Assembly: GCF_901827155.1 (NCBI RefSeq)
Contig: NZ_LR594659.1
Coordinates: 5,738,501-5,802,500 of the forward strand
DNA from: Variovorax sp. PBL-H6
Lineage (GTDB): Bacteria > Pseudomonadota > Gammaproteobacteria > Burkholderiales > Burkholderiaceae_C
Length of the DNA stretch: 64,000 nt
Direction: 5' to 3'
Part shown: in pieces, positions 50,597-59,750 of the stretch
How the letters are laid out: every line of letters begins with the position of its first letter
How positions within the stretch are numbered: the first letter of the stretch is position 1
Position numbers and translations under genes: made by a program
The notes under the pieces: generated by a model
Databases searched by the model: none
What the model saw: the letters and a program-made list of their open reading frames with translations, nothing else
What the model was told of the DNA's origin: nothing

Positions 50597-51469
50597 TCAT
50601 GGCCGCTCCAGGCCCGTCGATGGCAGGCGCGGCACCGCATAGGCGTCGAGGATGCGGTCGATGTCCGCGGCGCGCCTCAGGAGGAAGTCGTCGAGCCGCG
50701 CCTTCATCGCGCGGTCGCCTTTTCGCACGCCCATCGCGATCGAGAACGCGAAGGGGAGGTCCATGTCGGCCGGGGCCGCCGCCGGCGTGAGTTCCAGCGC
50801 CGGCGTGGCGCGGGCCGCGAAGTAGCCGGCCTGCGGCCCCCAGGCCAGCGCCGCGTCGAGCTCGCCGCGCGCCACCGCGTCCACCATGCGCCGGGCCGGT
50901 GGCCCGTCGCCGTAAAGGGTGAAGCCGACCACGTTGCGCACCGCGCCGTGCCGTGCCAGCGCGTAGCCGGGCGGTGTCGCGGCCAGGTCGTTGCCGACCA
51001 GCTGCACACCGACGCGCAAGGCAGGCAGGCGATCGTCGTCGAAGGAGCGCAGCGCACTGGCATCGCGGGCATGGCTCGCCCGCTGCACGAACACGTAGCT
51101 CGACCGGTAGTAGGGCCGCGTCGTCAGCACGCGCTCGTCATCGACCGGCACGCCGATGATCACATCGCATGCGCGGGCACCCAGCGTCTTGCGCACGAAG
51201 CCTCGGCGATCCGGCAGCCATTCGTACTGCAGCGGCCATTGCAGGTCGTCGGCGAGCAGTCGGGCGATGCGGTTCTCGAAGCCGCTCTGGTCCTCGCGCG
51301 AGTAAGGCAGGTTGTCGGGCTCGGCACAGACGCGCAATGCGGGCAAGGCAGCGGGGGCGGCCTCCTGCGCATCAGCCGGCCGGCCGCCGCCGAGCCCTGC
51401 CAGCAGGGCCAGCAGAACGGCGCCGAAGCGCGCGAAGCGTGCAATGTCAATCCGGCAGCTTGAAGACAT
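50597..51469 (-). CDS. XoxJ-like periplasmic binding protein
   Basis: 290 residues: signal peptide ending at PADAQ, then a type 2 periplasmic binding fold (LRVCAEPDNLPYSREDQSGF, RACDVIIGVPVDDERVLTT, YYRSSYVFVQR, AVARGELDAALAWGPQAGYF). This is the quinoprotein-dehydrogenase-associated group (MxaJ/XoxJ), thought to help activate or load the PQQ enzyme rather than serve a transporter; no permease gene is nearby. The start overlaps the dehydrogenase stop by 23 bases. Confidence 0.9.
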   Translation of the reverse strand: MSSSCRIDIARFARFGAVLLALLAGLGGGRPADAQEAAPAALPALRVCAEPDNLPYSREDQSGFENRIARLLADDLQWPLQYEWLPDRRGFVRKTLGARACDVIIGVPVDDERVLTTRPYYRSSYVFVQRASHARDASALRSFDDDRLPALRVGVQLVGNDLAATPPGYALARHGAVRNVVGFTLYGDGPPARRMVDAVARGELDAALAWGPQAGYFAARATPALELTPAAAPADMDLPFAFSIAMGVRKGDRAMKARLDDFLLRRAADIDRILDAYAVPRLPSTGLERP

Positions 51470-53240
51470 AAAGCTTCCCGCCCTTGCGCGTGGCCGCGGA
51501 CAGGTCCTTCATGGCATTGGCGAAGCCCAGCGCCGCCGTGCCGTCGCGTGCATCGAGGCCGCCCGACACCACCGCTCCGGCCCAGCCGCCGACACCCGAC
51601 AGCACGGCCACGTACTGCTTGCCGTCCGGACCCCGGTAGGACACCGGCTGGCCGATGATCCCGGAGTCGGTCTTGTACTGCCACAGCAGCGCGCCGCTCC
51701 TTGCGTCGACGGCCTTGAACCAGCCTTCCATCGTGCCGTAGAACACGAGGTCGCCCGCGGTCGCGAGCGCACCGCTCCAGACCGGAAAGGTCTCCTGCTT
51801 CTCCCAGACCGCCTTGCCGGCGATCGGGTCCCAGGCCGTGAACACGCCGCGATGCCCGCCCGGGCCCGGGTACATCTTCACGTCGGCCCCGACGTAGGGC
51901 GTTCCCGCGATGTAGCTCACCTGGGAGGTCTGGCTGTCCTGGCAGAGGTTCTGGTGCGGGATGTAGACCAGCCTTGTGCGCGGCGAGTAGGCGGAGGGCT
52001 GCCAGTCCTTGCCGCCGGGCGAGGTCGGGCAGATCTCGCGCACCGTCTTGCCGACCTTCGGCTCCTTCGAGGGCTCGTAGCGCAGCCGCCCCGTCTTCAG
52101 GTCGACGCCCGACGAGGTCGTCACCTTGACGAAGGCGTTGGCGGACAGCACCTCGCCGCTCGCGCGGTCGATCAGGTAGACATGGCCGTTGCGGTCGGGG
52201 TGGACCAGCACCTTGCGCGGCTTGCCGCCGATCTCCGCGTCGATCAGGATGTTCTCGTTGACGCCGTCGTAGTCGTGCAGGTCATGCGGGCTGAACTGGT
52301 AGAACCACACCGCTTCGCCGGTGTCGGGGCGACGCGCGAAGAGCCCGCTCGTCCAACGGTTGTCGCCCGGGCGCTGCTCCGGGTTCCATGGTCCCGGATT
52401 GCCGGTGCCGTAGTAGACGAGATCGAGTTCAGGGTCGTACGAGATCCAGCCCCAGGCATTGCCGCCGCCGATCTTCCAGGCCTCCGGCGGCCAGGAGCTC
52501 ACGCCCAGGTCCTTGCCGCGGTCCTGCGGATAAAAGGGCTTGAACTGCGCGCCGATCAGCACGTCGCTGTCGGGGCCGGTGCTCCAGGCGCGCCACGCGA
52601 TCTTGCCGGTGGCCGCGTCGAGTGCCGTGAGCCAGCCCCGCACCCCGAACTCGCCCCCGCTGTTGCCCACCAGCACCTTGTTCTTCACCACCAGGGGCGC
52701 CATCGTCATCGACTCGCCGACGCGGATGTCGCCCAGCTTCGCGCGCCACAGCTCGGTGCCGCTCGCCGCATCGACGGCGATGGTCTGGTTGTCGAGCGTG
52801 TTGAAGAAGACGCGGCCGTCGGCGTAAGCGGCGCCGCGGTTCACCACGTCGCAGCAGGCAACGCCCTGCGCGGCGGACTCTGGCTTGGGCTCGAACTTCC
52901 ACTTGAGCGGCGCGCCGGGCCTGGTGAGGTCGAGCGCGAACAGCACGTTGGGGTAGGGCCCGACGATGTACATCGTGCCGCCCACCACCAGCGGCGCCGC
53001 CTCGTGGCCGCGCAACATGCCCGTCTCGAACGTGAAGGCCGGCTGCAGCCTGGCGACGTTGGCGATGGTGATCTGGTCCAGCGGGCTGAAGCGCGTGCTC
53101 GCAGGGTTGCCCGCGGGCAGGGTCCATTCGCCTTCTTGCGAGAACGCGAAGGCGCCCGGCAGCAGGCTGCTCAGCAGGAGCAGCAGCAGGCGGGTCCAAC
53201 GGGCGCTTCGCTTCTTTGCGTGTTGTTCGTCGCTTCGCAT
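51447..53240 (-). CDS. XoxF-like PQQ-dependent alcohol dehydrogenase, lanthanide type
   Basis: 597 residues, an eight-blade propeller exported by a signal peptide (17-35). The PQQ-stacking vicinal disulfide is Cys129-Cys130 in GVACCDVVNRG. Metal ligands Glu197 (GNSGGEFGVRG), Asn281 (GTGNPGPW) and catalytic Asp323 are all present. Residue Asp325 completes the D-Y-D motif in HDYDGVNEN; calcium enzymes of the MxaF type have D-Y-A, so this points to lanthanide use. Substrate may be methanol, ethanol or larger alcohols. ATG at 53240 starts the signal peptide; the frame is open 27 codons more. First gene of a seven-gene operon. No PQQ synthesis genes in the window. Confidence 0.93.
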   Translation of the reverse strand: MRSDEQHAKKRSARWTRLLLLLLSSLLPGAFAFSQEGEWTLPAGNPASTRFSPLDQITIANVARLQPAFTFETGMLRGHEAAPLVVGGTMYIVGPYPNVLFALDLTRPGAPLKWKFEPKPESAAQGVACCDVVNRGAAYADGRVFFNTLDNQTIAVDAASGTELWRAKLGDIRVGESMTMAPLVVKNKVLVGNSGGEFGVRGWLTALDAATGKIAWRAWSTGPDSDVLIGAQFKPFYPQDRGKDLGVSSWPPEAWKIGGGNAWGWISYDPELDLVYYGTGNPGPWNPEQRPGDNRWTSGLFARRPDTGEAVWFYQFSPHDLHDYDGVNENILIDAEIGGKPRKVLVHPDRNGHVYLIDRASGEVLSANAFVKVTTSSGVDLKTGRLRYEPSKEPKVGKTVREICPTSPGGKDWQPSAYSPRTRLVYIPHQNLCQDSQTSQVSYIAGTPYVGADVKMYPGPGGHRGVFTAWDPIAGKAVWEKQETFPVWSGALATAGDLVFYGTMEGWFKAVDARSGALLWQYKTDSGIIGQPVSYRGPDGKQYVAVLSGVGGWAGAVVSGGLDARDGTAALGFANAMKDLSAATRKGGKLYVFKLPD

Positions 53241-53485
53241 CAACCCTGACTCCGAGATCGGGAGCATCAGCAACGTAGCAGGCCCACGTGCCGCAGATGT
53301 AGGGTGGTTGCCAGTCTGCATATCGGCTACTGGCTGATCCCCCGTGATGGCTTTGAACTCGCCGCACAGCAGCTCAACAGTGGGTCACGGCCGACGAACA
53401 GGCGCGTCGATTGCCTCGGCCTCCTTCATGAAGACCACGGCAAGCTCCGCGCTTACCTGGTTGAACGAATGCCTGCCGAACACCG

Positions 53486-53884
53486 ATGACCACGCCAGAT
53501 CTCCGTCCAGGACCTCGCCTGAGGGTCGTTCTCGTCGAGGACGACCCCGCACTCTCGGCGCGCTTCGCGCAGTTGCTGCGAGCCCTCGACGGTGCCGAGC
53601 TGGCATTCACCGCCAGCACCGACGCAGACGCGAGCGCATGGCTGGATGCCCATCCGCACGGCTGGGACCTGGCGCTCATCGACGTTTTTCTCGCAAGCGG
53701 GCACGGCTTCAGGGTCTTGCGGCACTGCCAGCATCGAGCACCCGGCCAGAAGGTCGTGATGATGTCGAACTACGATCGCGACCCCATGCGCCAACGGGCG
53801 CTGGACGCCGGTGCGGACGCCTTCTTCGAAAAGGCGACGCAGCTGGAAGAGCTGATCGCCTTCTGCGTGGCGCATCGCAGGTAG
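53486..53884 (+). CDS. Stand-alone response regulator receiver
   Basis: 132 residues, receiver domain only. Acidic pocket Glu18-Asp19-Asp20, phosphorylation site Asp66 in LALIDVFLASG, switch Ser in VVMMSNYD and Lys in FFEKATQ. No output domain, so it acts through protein contact, or as a phosphate sink. It is divergent from the alcohol-oxidation operon across about 245 bases; whether it controls that operon is unknown. No kinase lies directly next to it; the nearest is at 56.8-58.1 kb. Confidence 0.9.
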   Translation: MTTPDLRPGPRLRVVLVEDDPALSARFAQLLRALDGAELAFTASTDADASAWLDAHPHGWDLALIDVFLASGHGFRVLRHCQHRAPGQKVVMMSNYDRDPMRQRALDAGADAFFEKATQLEELIAFCVAHRR

Positions 53885-53917
53885 AACGCCGCCCGGCAAC
53901 GCGTCGATTGCCTCGGC

Positions 53918-54238
53918 TCAGCCGCTGCCGCGAGGTCCGCGCCCGGCGCCGCCGCCGCCCTTGCGCGCCGAGACCTGGTTTTGAGGCCCTGCGCCCATGG
54001 TCTGGCGATCGTGCCGGCTCTCGGGCGTTCGCCGGCCCTGGTGGGTCTGGGAAGACTCCTGGTTGCCCATCTTGTTGTGGTCGTTCGCGACCTTGCCACT
54101 GTGCGGCTGCTGCTGATCGGCCGGGGCGCTTGCGTGGCCGCCGTCGGCCGCCGCTTCGGCCGGGCTGCCGACCTGGTGCTTCTCCGGGTGCTTGTCGCGG
54201 GACTGCTCGTCGCGCAGGAAATCCAGCTTCTTGCTCAT
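53918..54238 (-). CDS. Small disordered hydrophilic protein, 106 residues
   Basis: Starts MSKKLDFLRDEQSRDKHPEK after a GGAGCAACC site. Very rich in Gln, His, Gly, Ser, Asn and Arg (SAPADQQQPHSGKVANDHNK, ARKGGGGAGRGPRGSG), with no hydrophobic core. It resembles in style the small proteins at 31-32 kb and 60.4 kb. Start MSKKLDFLRDEQ is typical of a recurring short family, but I cannot name it. Unknown function, probably stress-related. Confidence 0.65.
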   Translation of the reverse strand: MSKKLDFLRDEQSRDKHPEKHQVGSPAEAAADGGHASAPADQQQPHSGKVANDHNKMGNQESSQTHQGRRTPESRHDRQTMGAGPQNQVSARKGGGGAGRGPRGSG

Positions 54239-54404
54239 GGTTGCTCCATCGTTGCGGTCTCGCCATCGGGGCAATCGACGTGCCCGGCACGAACGCCTGA
54301 AGCCTGTTGCCGATGCCGGACTGCAGGACGCGTGCGCGCTGGCGTCATCGTCGTGACATTGCGGCTGACTAGTCTCGGGCGTCCCGACTGGCAAGAACCA
54401 ACCG

Positions 54405-56777
54405 ATGCATGAAGACATGACCACGAACTCGCGCCGCAAATTCCTCCAGAGCACCGCCACCACCGGCATCGCTGCCGCCTCGCTGGCCGCCTTCCCACCC
54501 AGCATCCGCCGCGCGCTGGCCATTCCGGCTCACCACGACACCGGCACCGTCAAGGACGTGAAGCACGTCGTCCTCTTGATGCAGGAGAACCGCTCCTTCG
54601 ACAGCTACTTCGGCACCTTCAAGGGCGTGCGCGGCTTCGGTGACCGCTTCGCGATCCCGACGCCGAACGGCAGGAATGCCTTCTACCAGACCTACACGAA
54701 GACAACGCCGGCGAGCACCTTCGTGCCCTACCACCTCGACGAGAGCAAGGGCAACGCGCAGCGCGCCGGCAGCACCCCGCATTCCTGGTCCGACTCGCAG
54801 GCCGCCTGGGACCACGGCCGCATGTACAAGTGGCCGGACGCCAAGAACCAGCTGTCGATGGGCTACTACGAAGCGGCCGAAGTGCCCTTCCAGCGCGCAT
54901 TGGCCGACGCCTTCACGCTGTGCGACCACTACCACTGCGGCATGCACACGGGCACCATCGCCAATCGCCTCTTCTACTGGAGCGGCACCAACGGCCCGAA
55001 CGGCGTCAGCCCCATCGACGGCAGCAAGGTGCAGGTCGCGGCGCTGAACAACCAGTTCAACGGCGGCAACGACATCGGCGCGTCCACGCAGGGCTGGACC
55101 TGGACCACCTACGCCGACCGGCTCGAGAAGGCCGGCGTGAAGTGGAAGGTCTACCAGAGCCTGATCGACAACTTCGGCTGCAACGAGATGATGGGCTTTC
55201 GGCACTGGCGCGCGCAGATCGAGCAGATGCCGCCGGCGCGCCGCCCGGTCTATGTGCCGGCCACCGACATCACGCAGCCGGTCACCGCCGCGGGCCCCTT
55301 CTACGACCCGGTGGTCGACGATGCGCTCAGCCCGCTGGCCAAGGGTTTCCACAACACGATGCCCCACGGCTTCCTGGAGACCTTCCGCGAGGACATCCAG
55401 AACGGCAGGCTGCCCGCTGTGTCCTGGATCATCGCGCCCTCAGCCTACAGCGAGCACCCCGGGCCATCCAGCCCGGCCAAGGGCGGCTGGTACGTGCAGC
55501 AGGTGCTGGACGCGCTGACCGCCAATCCCGAGGTCTGGAGCAAGACCGTCCTGCTGATCAACTTCGACGAGAACGACGGCTTCTTCGATCACCTGCCGAC
55601 GCCTTCGGCGCCCTCGCGCAATGCCGACGGCACGCTGGCCGGCGGCACCACGATGAAGGACCAGGACATCGCGGTCGAGTACCACGACTACACGCCCGCG
55701 ACCGCGAGCCAGCCGGCCAGGGACGGCCGGCCTTACGGCCCGGGTCCGCGCGTACCGCTGTGGGTGGTCTCGCCCTGGAGCCGCGGCGGCTGGGTCAACT
55801 CGCAGGTCTGCGACCACACCTCGACGCTCATGTTCCTCGAGAAGTGCTTTGGCGTGATCGAGCCGCAGATCAGCGCGTATCGCCGCGCGGTCTGCGGCGA
55901 CCTGACCAGCGCCTTCAACTTCGAGCGTCCCAACGACGAGCCGCTGCCCACCCTGGCCGGCCGCAGGACCCAGGCCGAGGTCGATGCGCTGACGGCCGCG
56001 CAGCAGGCGCTGCCCAGGATCGTGCCGCCGGCCGATCTCTTGCTGCCGTCACAGGCCACCGGCGTGCGCCCCTCGCGCGCGTTGCCCTATGAGCTGCACA
56101 CCACCGCGCATGTCGATTCGTCCAGCGGCCGCGTCCAGCTGGCCTTCGCCAACAGCGGCCGCTGCGCCGCCGTGTTCCACGTCTACGACAAGCTGCACCT
56201 GGCAGACCGCGTGCCGCGGCGCTACCTGGTCGAGCCGGGCAAGCAGCTCAGCGGCGACTGGGCCGCCGCGACCGACGACGCCGGCCTGTACGACCTGTGG
56301 GTGCTCGGACCGAATGGCTTTCATCGCCACTTCAAGGGCGACATGAACCGGCTGCGGGCCGCGGGTGCGCCGCTGCCCGAGATCCGCGTGGGCTACGACG
56401 CGCGCAAGGGCGACATCTACCTGCAGATGCGCAATGGCGGCCGGCGCGATTGCCGGTTCAACGTGCAGCACAACCTCGCGTACCCTCGCCTCGACGGCCA
56501 TGGCGGCGGCGGCAAGGATGGACGCGACGAGCATGACGACCGCGATCGCAGCGACCCTGACGACCGAGGCAACAAGCCCCGCGGCCCGTGGAGCGTGCGG
56601 GTCAAGGGCGGCGACGACGCCAGCATGCGCTGGAGCCTGGACGCCACCGGCAACTGGTACGACTTCGTCGTGAGCTGCGATGCCGACAGCGCGTTCTACC
56701 GCCGCTTTGCCGGGCGCGTCGAGACCGGGCGGCACTCGGTGAGCGATCCGGCAATGGGCCTGCCCGAGCGCTTCTGA
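54405..56777 (+). CDS. Phosphocholine-specific phospholipase C, Tat-exported
   Basis: 790 residues (786 if the second ATG at 54417 is used). Tat signal NSRRKFLQST at 8-17. The alkaline-phosphatase-like catalytic domain has the bacterial PLC signature HVVLLMQENRSFDSYFG, GMHTGTIANRLFYWSGT, and LLINFDENDGFFDHLPTP. Two C-terminal beta domains of the DUF756 type follow; a charged insertion lies near residues 700-730 (KDGRDEHDDRDRSDPDDRG). It hydrolyses phosphatidylcholine or sphingomyelin, giving phosphate and choline sources or acting on host membranes. It stands alone. Confidence 0.92.
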   Translation: MHEDMTTNSRRKFLQSTATTGIAAASLAAFPPSIRRALAIPAHHDTGTVKDVKHVVLLMQENRSFDSYFGTFKGVRGFGDRFAIPTPNGRNAFYQTYTKTTPASTFVPYHLDESKGNAQRAGSTPHSWSDSQAAWDHGRMYKWPDAKNQLSMGYYEAAEVPFQRALADAFTLCDHYHCGMHTGTIANRLFYWSGTNGPNGVSPIDGSKVQVAALNNQFNGGNDIGASTQGWTWTTYADRLEKAGVKWKVYQSLIDNFGCNEMMGFRHWRAQIEQMPPARRPVYVPATDITQPVTAAGPFYDPVVDDALSPLAKGFHNTMPHGFLETFREDIQNGRLPAVSWIIAPSAYSEHPGPSSPAKGGWYVQQVLDALTANPEVWSKTVLLINFDENDGFFDHLPTPSAPSRNADGTLAGGTTMKDQDIAVEYHDYTPATASQPARDGRPYGPGPRVPLWVVSPWSRGGWVNSQVCDHTSTLMFLEKCFGVIEPQISAYRRAVCGDLTSAFNFERPNDEPLPTLAGRRTQAEVDALTAAQQALPRIVPPADLLLPSQATGVRPSRALPYELHTTAHVDSSSGRVQLAFANSGRCAAVFHVYDKLHLADRVPRRYLVEPGKQLSGDWAAATDDAGLYDLWVLGPNGFHRHFKGDMNRLRAAGAPLPEIRVGYDARKGDIYLQMRNGGRRDCRFNVQHNLAYPRLDGHGGGGKDGRDEHDDRDRSDPDDRGNKPRGPWSVRVKGGDDASMRWSLDATGNWYDFVVSCDADSAFYRRFAGRVETGRHSVSDPAMGLPERF

Positions 56778-56795
56778 ACGATGCGGGCGCGGCCC

Positions 56796-58073
56796 TCAGA
56801 GAGAAGGGCTGCCGAAGGGCCGCCGTTGCGGCCTCGTCTGCACCGGCACCGGCAGCGTGACATGGAATGCCGCTCCGGCGTCGCGTCCGGCGCTTTCCAC
56901 GCTGATCGTTCCGCCGTGGCGTTCGACGATGTGGTGGGCGATGGACAGGCCGAGCCCCAGCCCCTGCGCGTTCGCCTTCAGCTGCTTCGTGAAGGGCTTG
57001 AAGACATGCGGGAGCAGCGCCTCTTCGATGCCGCTGCCCGTGTCGGTGACCGAAACGGCATACGTCCGGGCGTCGCGTTGCAGTTGCAGTTCGATGCGCC
57101 CCGACACCGGGGTGAACTTGACGGCATTGGAAAGAAGATTCCAGAACACCTGCTGCAGGCGATGCGCGTCGGCCACGATCGGCAGTTGCCCGGCTTCCTC
57201 CAGGTCGGGGATTGCGATGTCGATCTGCTTGGCCTCGGCATGCGGCAGCACGGCAGACACCGCTGCCTTGAGGATGTCGCGAAGCGATGTCAGGTGCATG
57301 TCGATGCGCAACTGGCCGGTGCGGGTCCGCGCCGCCTCGATCAGGTCCTCGACCAGCCGCGCCTCGGTCTGCACGTGGTGCTTCATGTTGACCAGGGAAG
57401 CCCTGATGGCCTCGGGATCGGCCAGCGCACCACGCAGCAAGAGCTCGATTCGTGTTCCCAGCACCGACAACGGCGTTCGAAGCTCGTGCGAGACACTGGC
57501 AAGAAACACCTCGCGCAACCGACCGAGCTCCTCGAGGTGCTCGACCACTTCCGCGTGACGAACCGTGGATTCGATCATCGTCTCGAGCAGCTCGGTGTAG
57601 ACCGTCATGCGCGCCTCGGTCACGGGCGATTCCAGGCGCGCTTCCGCCCAGAGCCGTGCACCGTCGACACCCAGCTGGCGGCCGATGCGCTCGCAGCCCA
57701 GCGGCGTTCCGAACGTGGCAAACGCCCATCCGTAGACGATCGCTCCACGCACCTGGTCTCCCATCGACAGCGGGACCGCCCGCAAGCGCAGCTCGTCACA
57801 GACGCTGGCCTGCGCGGCTGCGCCGGTTTCAATGGCCTGCGCGGCGAGGTCTCTTTCAACCGTGGCTCCCAGGCGCCCCTCGTTCCACACGCCGGAGTTC
57901 ACCAGAAGCCGTGCCACCTTGGACGAGGCCAGGGGCCCTGCCTGCCGTGCAAGGTCGTGATCGTAGGCGCAGACGCAGAGTTCGGTGGCCGCGGCGAAGC
58001 GCGCCAACGCACGCCGCCATCCGTCCCAGTCCCACCCCGCCGGTCGGCCGTCGGCGTCGGCGATCTCGTTCAC
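56796..58073 (-). CDS. Soluble histidine kinase with GAF-like input domain
   Basis: 425 residues from a GTG start. Residues 1-150 look like a GAF-type input domain (VCDELRLRAVPLSMGDQVRG). HisKA with His196 (FLASVSHELRTPL), then HATPase (FWNLLSNAVKFTP, DTGSGI, GLGLGLSIAHHIVERHGG). No membrane helix, so it senses a cytosolic signal. Start overlaps the stop of the KaiC-like ATPase gene (GTGA), so the two are made together and probably interact. No response regulator is attached; the stand-alone receiver at 53.5 kb is a candidate partner. Confidence 0.92.
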   Translation of the reverse strand: MNEIADADGRPAGWDWDGWRRALARFAAATELCVCAYDHDLARQAGPLASSKVARLLVNSGVWNEGRLGATVERDLAAQAIETGAAAQASVCDELRLRAVPLSMGDQVRGAIVYGWAFATFGTPLGCERIGRQLGVDGARLWAEARLESPVTEARMTVYTELLETMIESTVRHAEVVEHLEELGRLREVFLASVSHELRTPLSVLGTRIELLLRGALADPEAIRASLVNMKHHVQTEARLVEDLIEAARTRTGQLRIDMHLTSLRDILKAAVSAVLPHAEAKQIDIAIPDLEEAGQLPIVADAHRLQQVFWNLLSNAVKFTPVSGRIELQLQRDARTYAVSVTDTGSGIEEALLPHVFKPFTKQLKANAQGLGLGLSIAHHIVERHGGTISVESAGRDAGAAFHVTLPVPVQTRPQRRPFGSPSL

Positions 58074-59635
58074 GGGGCCGTCTCGGGGGGGAGTTCCGGA
58101 GATTCGGGCAACGCCTTGCCGTGCGCGACGGCGTCCTCGATCACCGGAGACTTGCGCGACGGCGAGCGGGCCAGCAGCCCGTAGTAGGACGAGAACGGCA
58201 ACTGCGGCACCGGTGTGGTGTCGTCACCCTCGACCACCGACTCGTCGAGAAAGGAAATGCCACCTTCGGCGATCACGTACTCGCGAGTCGTCTGGATGTT
58301 CTTGCTCCCGCGCACCTTCGGCACCGCGATCGCGCGGCGCAGGCGCGTGGAGATCTCCACGTAGCTCAGCAGGATGATGTTGTCGACCAGGTGCGATCCC
58401 TTGAGCTCCTCGCTGATCTGCGAGAGGCCCAGGAGCTCGGGACTTTCGTAGTTGAAGAACGCCGTCGCAAGCCGTCCCTTGACGAAATCCGCCAGCGCGT
58501 AGAGAAAATCGGACGCCTGGTCGGCATTCGCCATCTCGTACACGGCCACCGAGTCGAAGACGATGCAGTCGATGCCCTCCTTCTCCACCAGCTTCGCCAC
58601 CCGGTCGAAGTGCACATCCAGCTCCAGCTCCAGCGGCGATTCATAGTGGATGAAAAGCGTGCCTTGGCGCATCAGCCCTTCGAGGTCGAAGCCCAGGCTC
58701 GCTGCGTTGCGGATCAGCTGGCGTGGATGCTCATCCAGCGTCACCAGCAGTGCGCGCCGCCCGGCCAGGACCGCCGAAGTCAGGAACTGCACACCCAGGA
58801 CCGTCTTGCCGGTGCCGGAGATGCCGGTGACCATGGTGATCGAGCCCTCGTAGAGCCCCCCGTCCATGATCAGGTCCAGGGCGGCGCAACCCGCTGAGAC
58901 GCGCTTGCTCGACGTGGGCTGGTCTTCGTCGATCTTGGGGCGCGATTGGGCGCGCCGATACACCTGGAGGCCTCCGCCCGATTCGATTCGCATCGCATGG
59001 CTTCCACTGATGAAATCCTGCCCCCGCGACTTCACCACCGACAGCGTCCTGTGGACCCGCCGGCGCACCTCGGTGCGGGTCAGCGAGATGATGGTGTCGA
59101 AGATGAAGCGCTCGTGCGCGTGCGGCTCCCCCTTCGTGTCCGCGCGCTCCGCGGTGACGAGCGTCGTCACGCCGAGGCGGGCGAGTCCGTCGATGAGCAG
59201 GTGGACATCTTCGCGGAAGGGCTTGTCGTTGACTTCGGCGTAGAGCCGCAGCGGCGTCAGGCCATCGATCATCAGCCTGCGCGCGCCGATGGCCGCCAGC
59301 TCGGCGGTGAACGCGCCTTCCGAGGAGCGGAACTCATTGAGCAGGACGCCTGGCGAGGTCTGGATGATCCTGACCTTGCGCTCATCGATGAGGCGCTGCA
59401 GGTCCCAGCTGAACCCCCTGGCGTCTCGCAACAGCTTCTCGGGGTCGAGCTCGAAGGAGACGATGACGCCGGGCTCGTCGTAAAGCGCTGCGCCCGCATG
59501 GATGAAGGCCAGGCCCAGGGTTGTCTTGCCGGCGCCCGGCGCACCTTCGACCAGGATGTTGTTGTTGCGTTGCACGCCTCCCAGAAGCACCTCGTCCAAT
59601 CCTGGAATGCCGGTACGCACGGGGTCTTGCATCAT
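58070..59635 (-). CDS. KaiC-like double-domain ATPase
   Basis: 521 residues with two RecA-like KaiC domains. Walker A motifs: GAPGAGKTT (31-39) and GISGTGKTV (about 268-276). The first domain reads VIVSFELDPEKLL where KaiC CI has a Glu pair; the second has LVTLDEHPRQL. At the KaiC autophosphorylation site the second domain reads KGSHLVDNIILLSYVEI, so the Ser position appears kept while the adjacent Thr is His. No kaiA or kaiB nearby. It overlaps a histidine kinase gene downstream, so it is likely a signalling ATPase rather than a clock. Start ATG at 59635 or 59632. Confidence 0.9.
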   Translation of the reverse strand: MMQDPVRTGIPGLDEVLLGGVQRNNNILVEGAPGAGKTTLGLAFIHAGAALYDEPGVIVSFELDPEKLLRDARGFSWDLQRLIDERKVRIIQTSPGVLLNEFRSSEGAFTAELAAIGARRLMIDGLTPLRLYAEVNDKPFREDVHLLIDGLARLGVTTLVTAERADTKGEPHAHERFIFDTIISLTRTEVRRRVHRTLSVVKSRGQDFISGSHAMRIESGGGLQVYRRAQSRPKIDEDQPTSSKRVSAGCAALDLIMDGGLYEGSITMVTGISGTGKTVLGVQFLTSAVLAGRRALLVTLDEHPRQLIRNAASLGFDLEGLMRQGTLFIHYESPLELELDVHFDRVAKLVEKEGIDCIVFDSVAVYEMANADQASDFLYALADFVKGRLATAFFNYESPELLGLSQISEELKGSHLVDNIILLSYVEISTRLRRAIAVPKVRGSKNIQTTREYVIAEGGISFLDESVVEGDDTTPVPQLPFSSYYGLLARSPSRKSPVIEDAVAHGKALPESPELPPETAP

Positions 59636-59750
59636 CTCTTGGAGCCCTTTGCAGGTGATCTGGGAGCCGGACTTTACTCCGTGGAGGCCCCCTCTGCGGC
59701 GACCAGCGTCGACGCTTCCCCTCGATGGCGCCTCGCGCCACAATCGCCCG

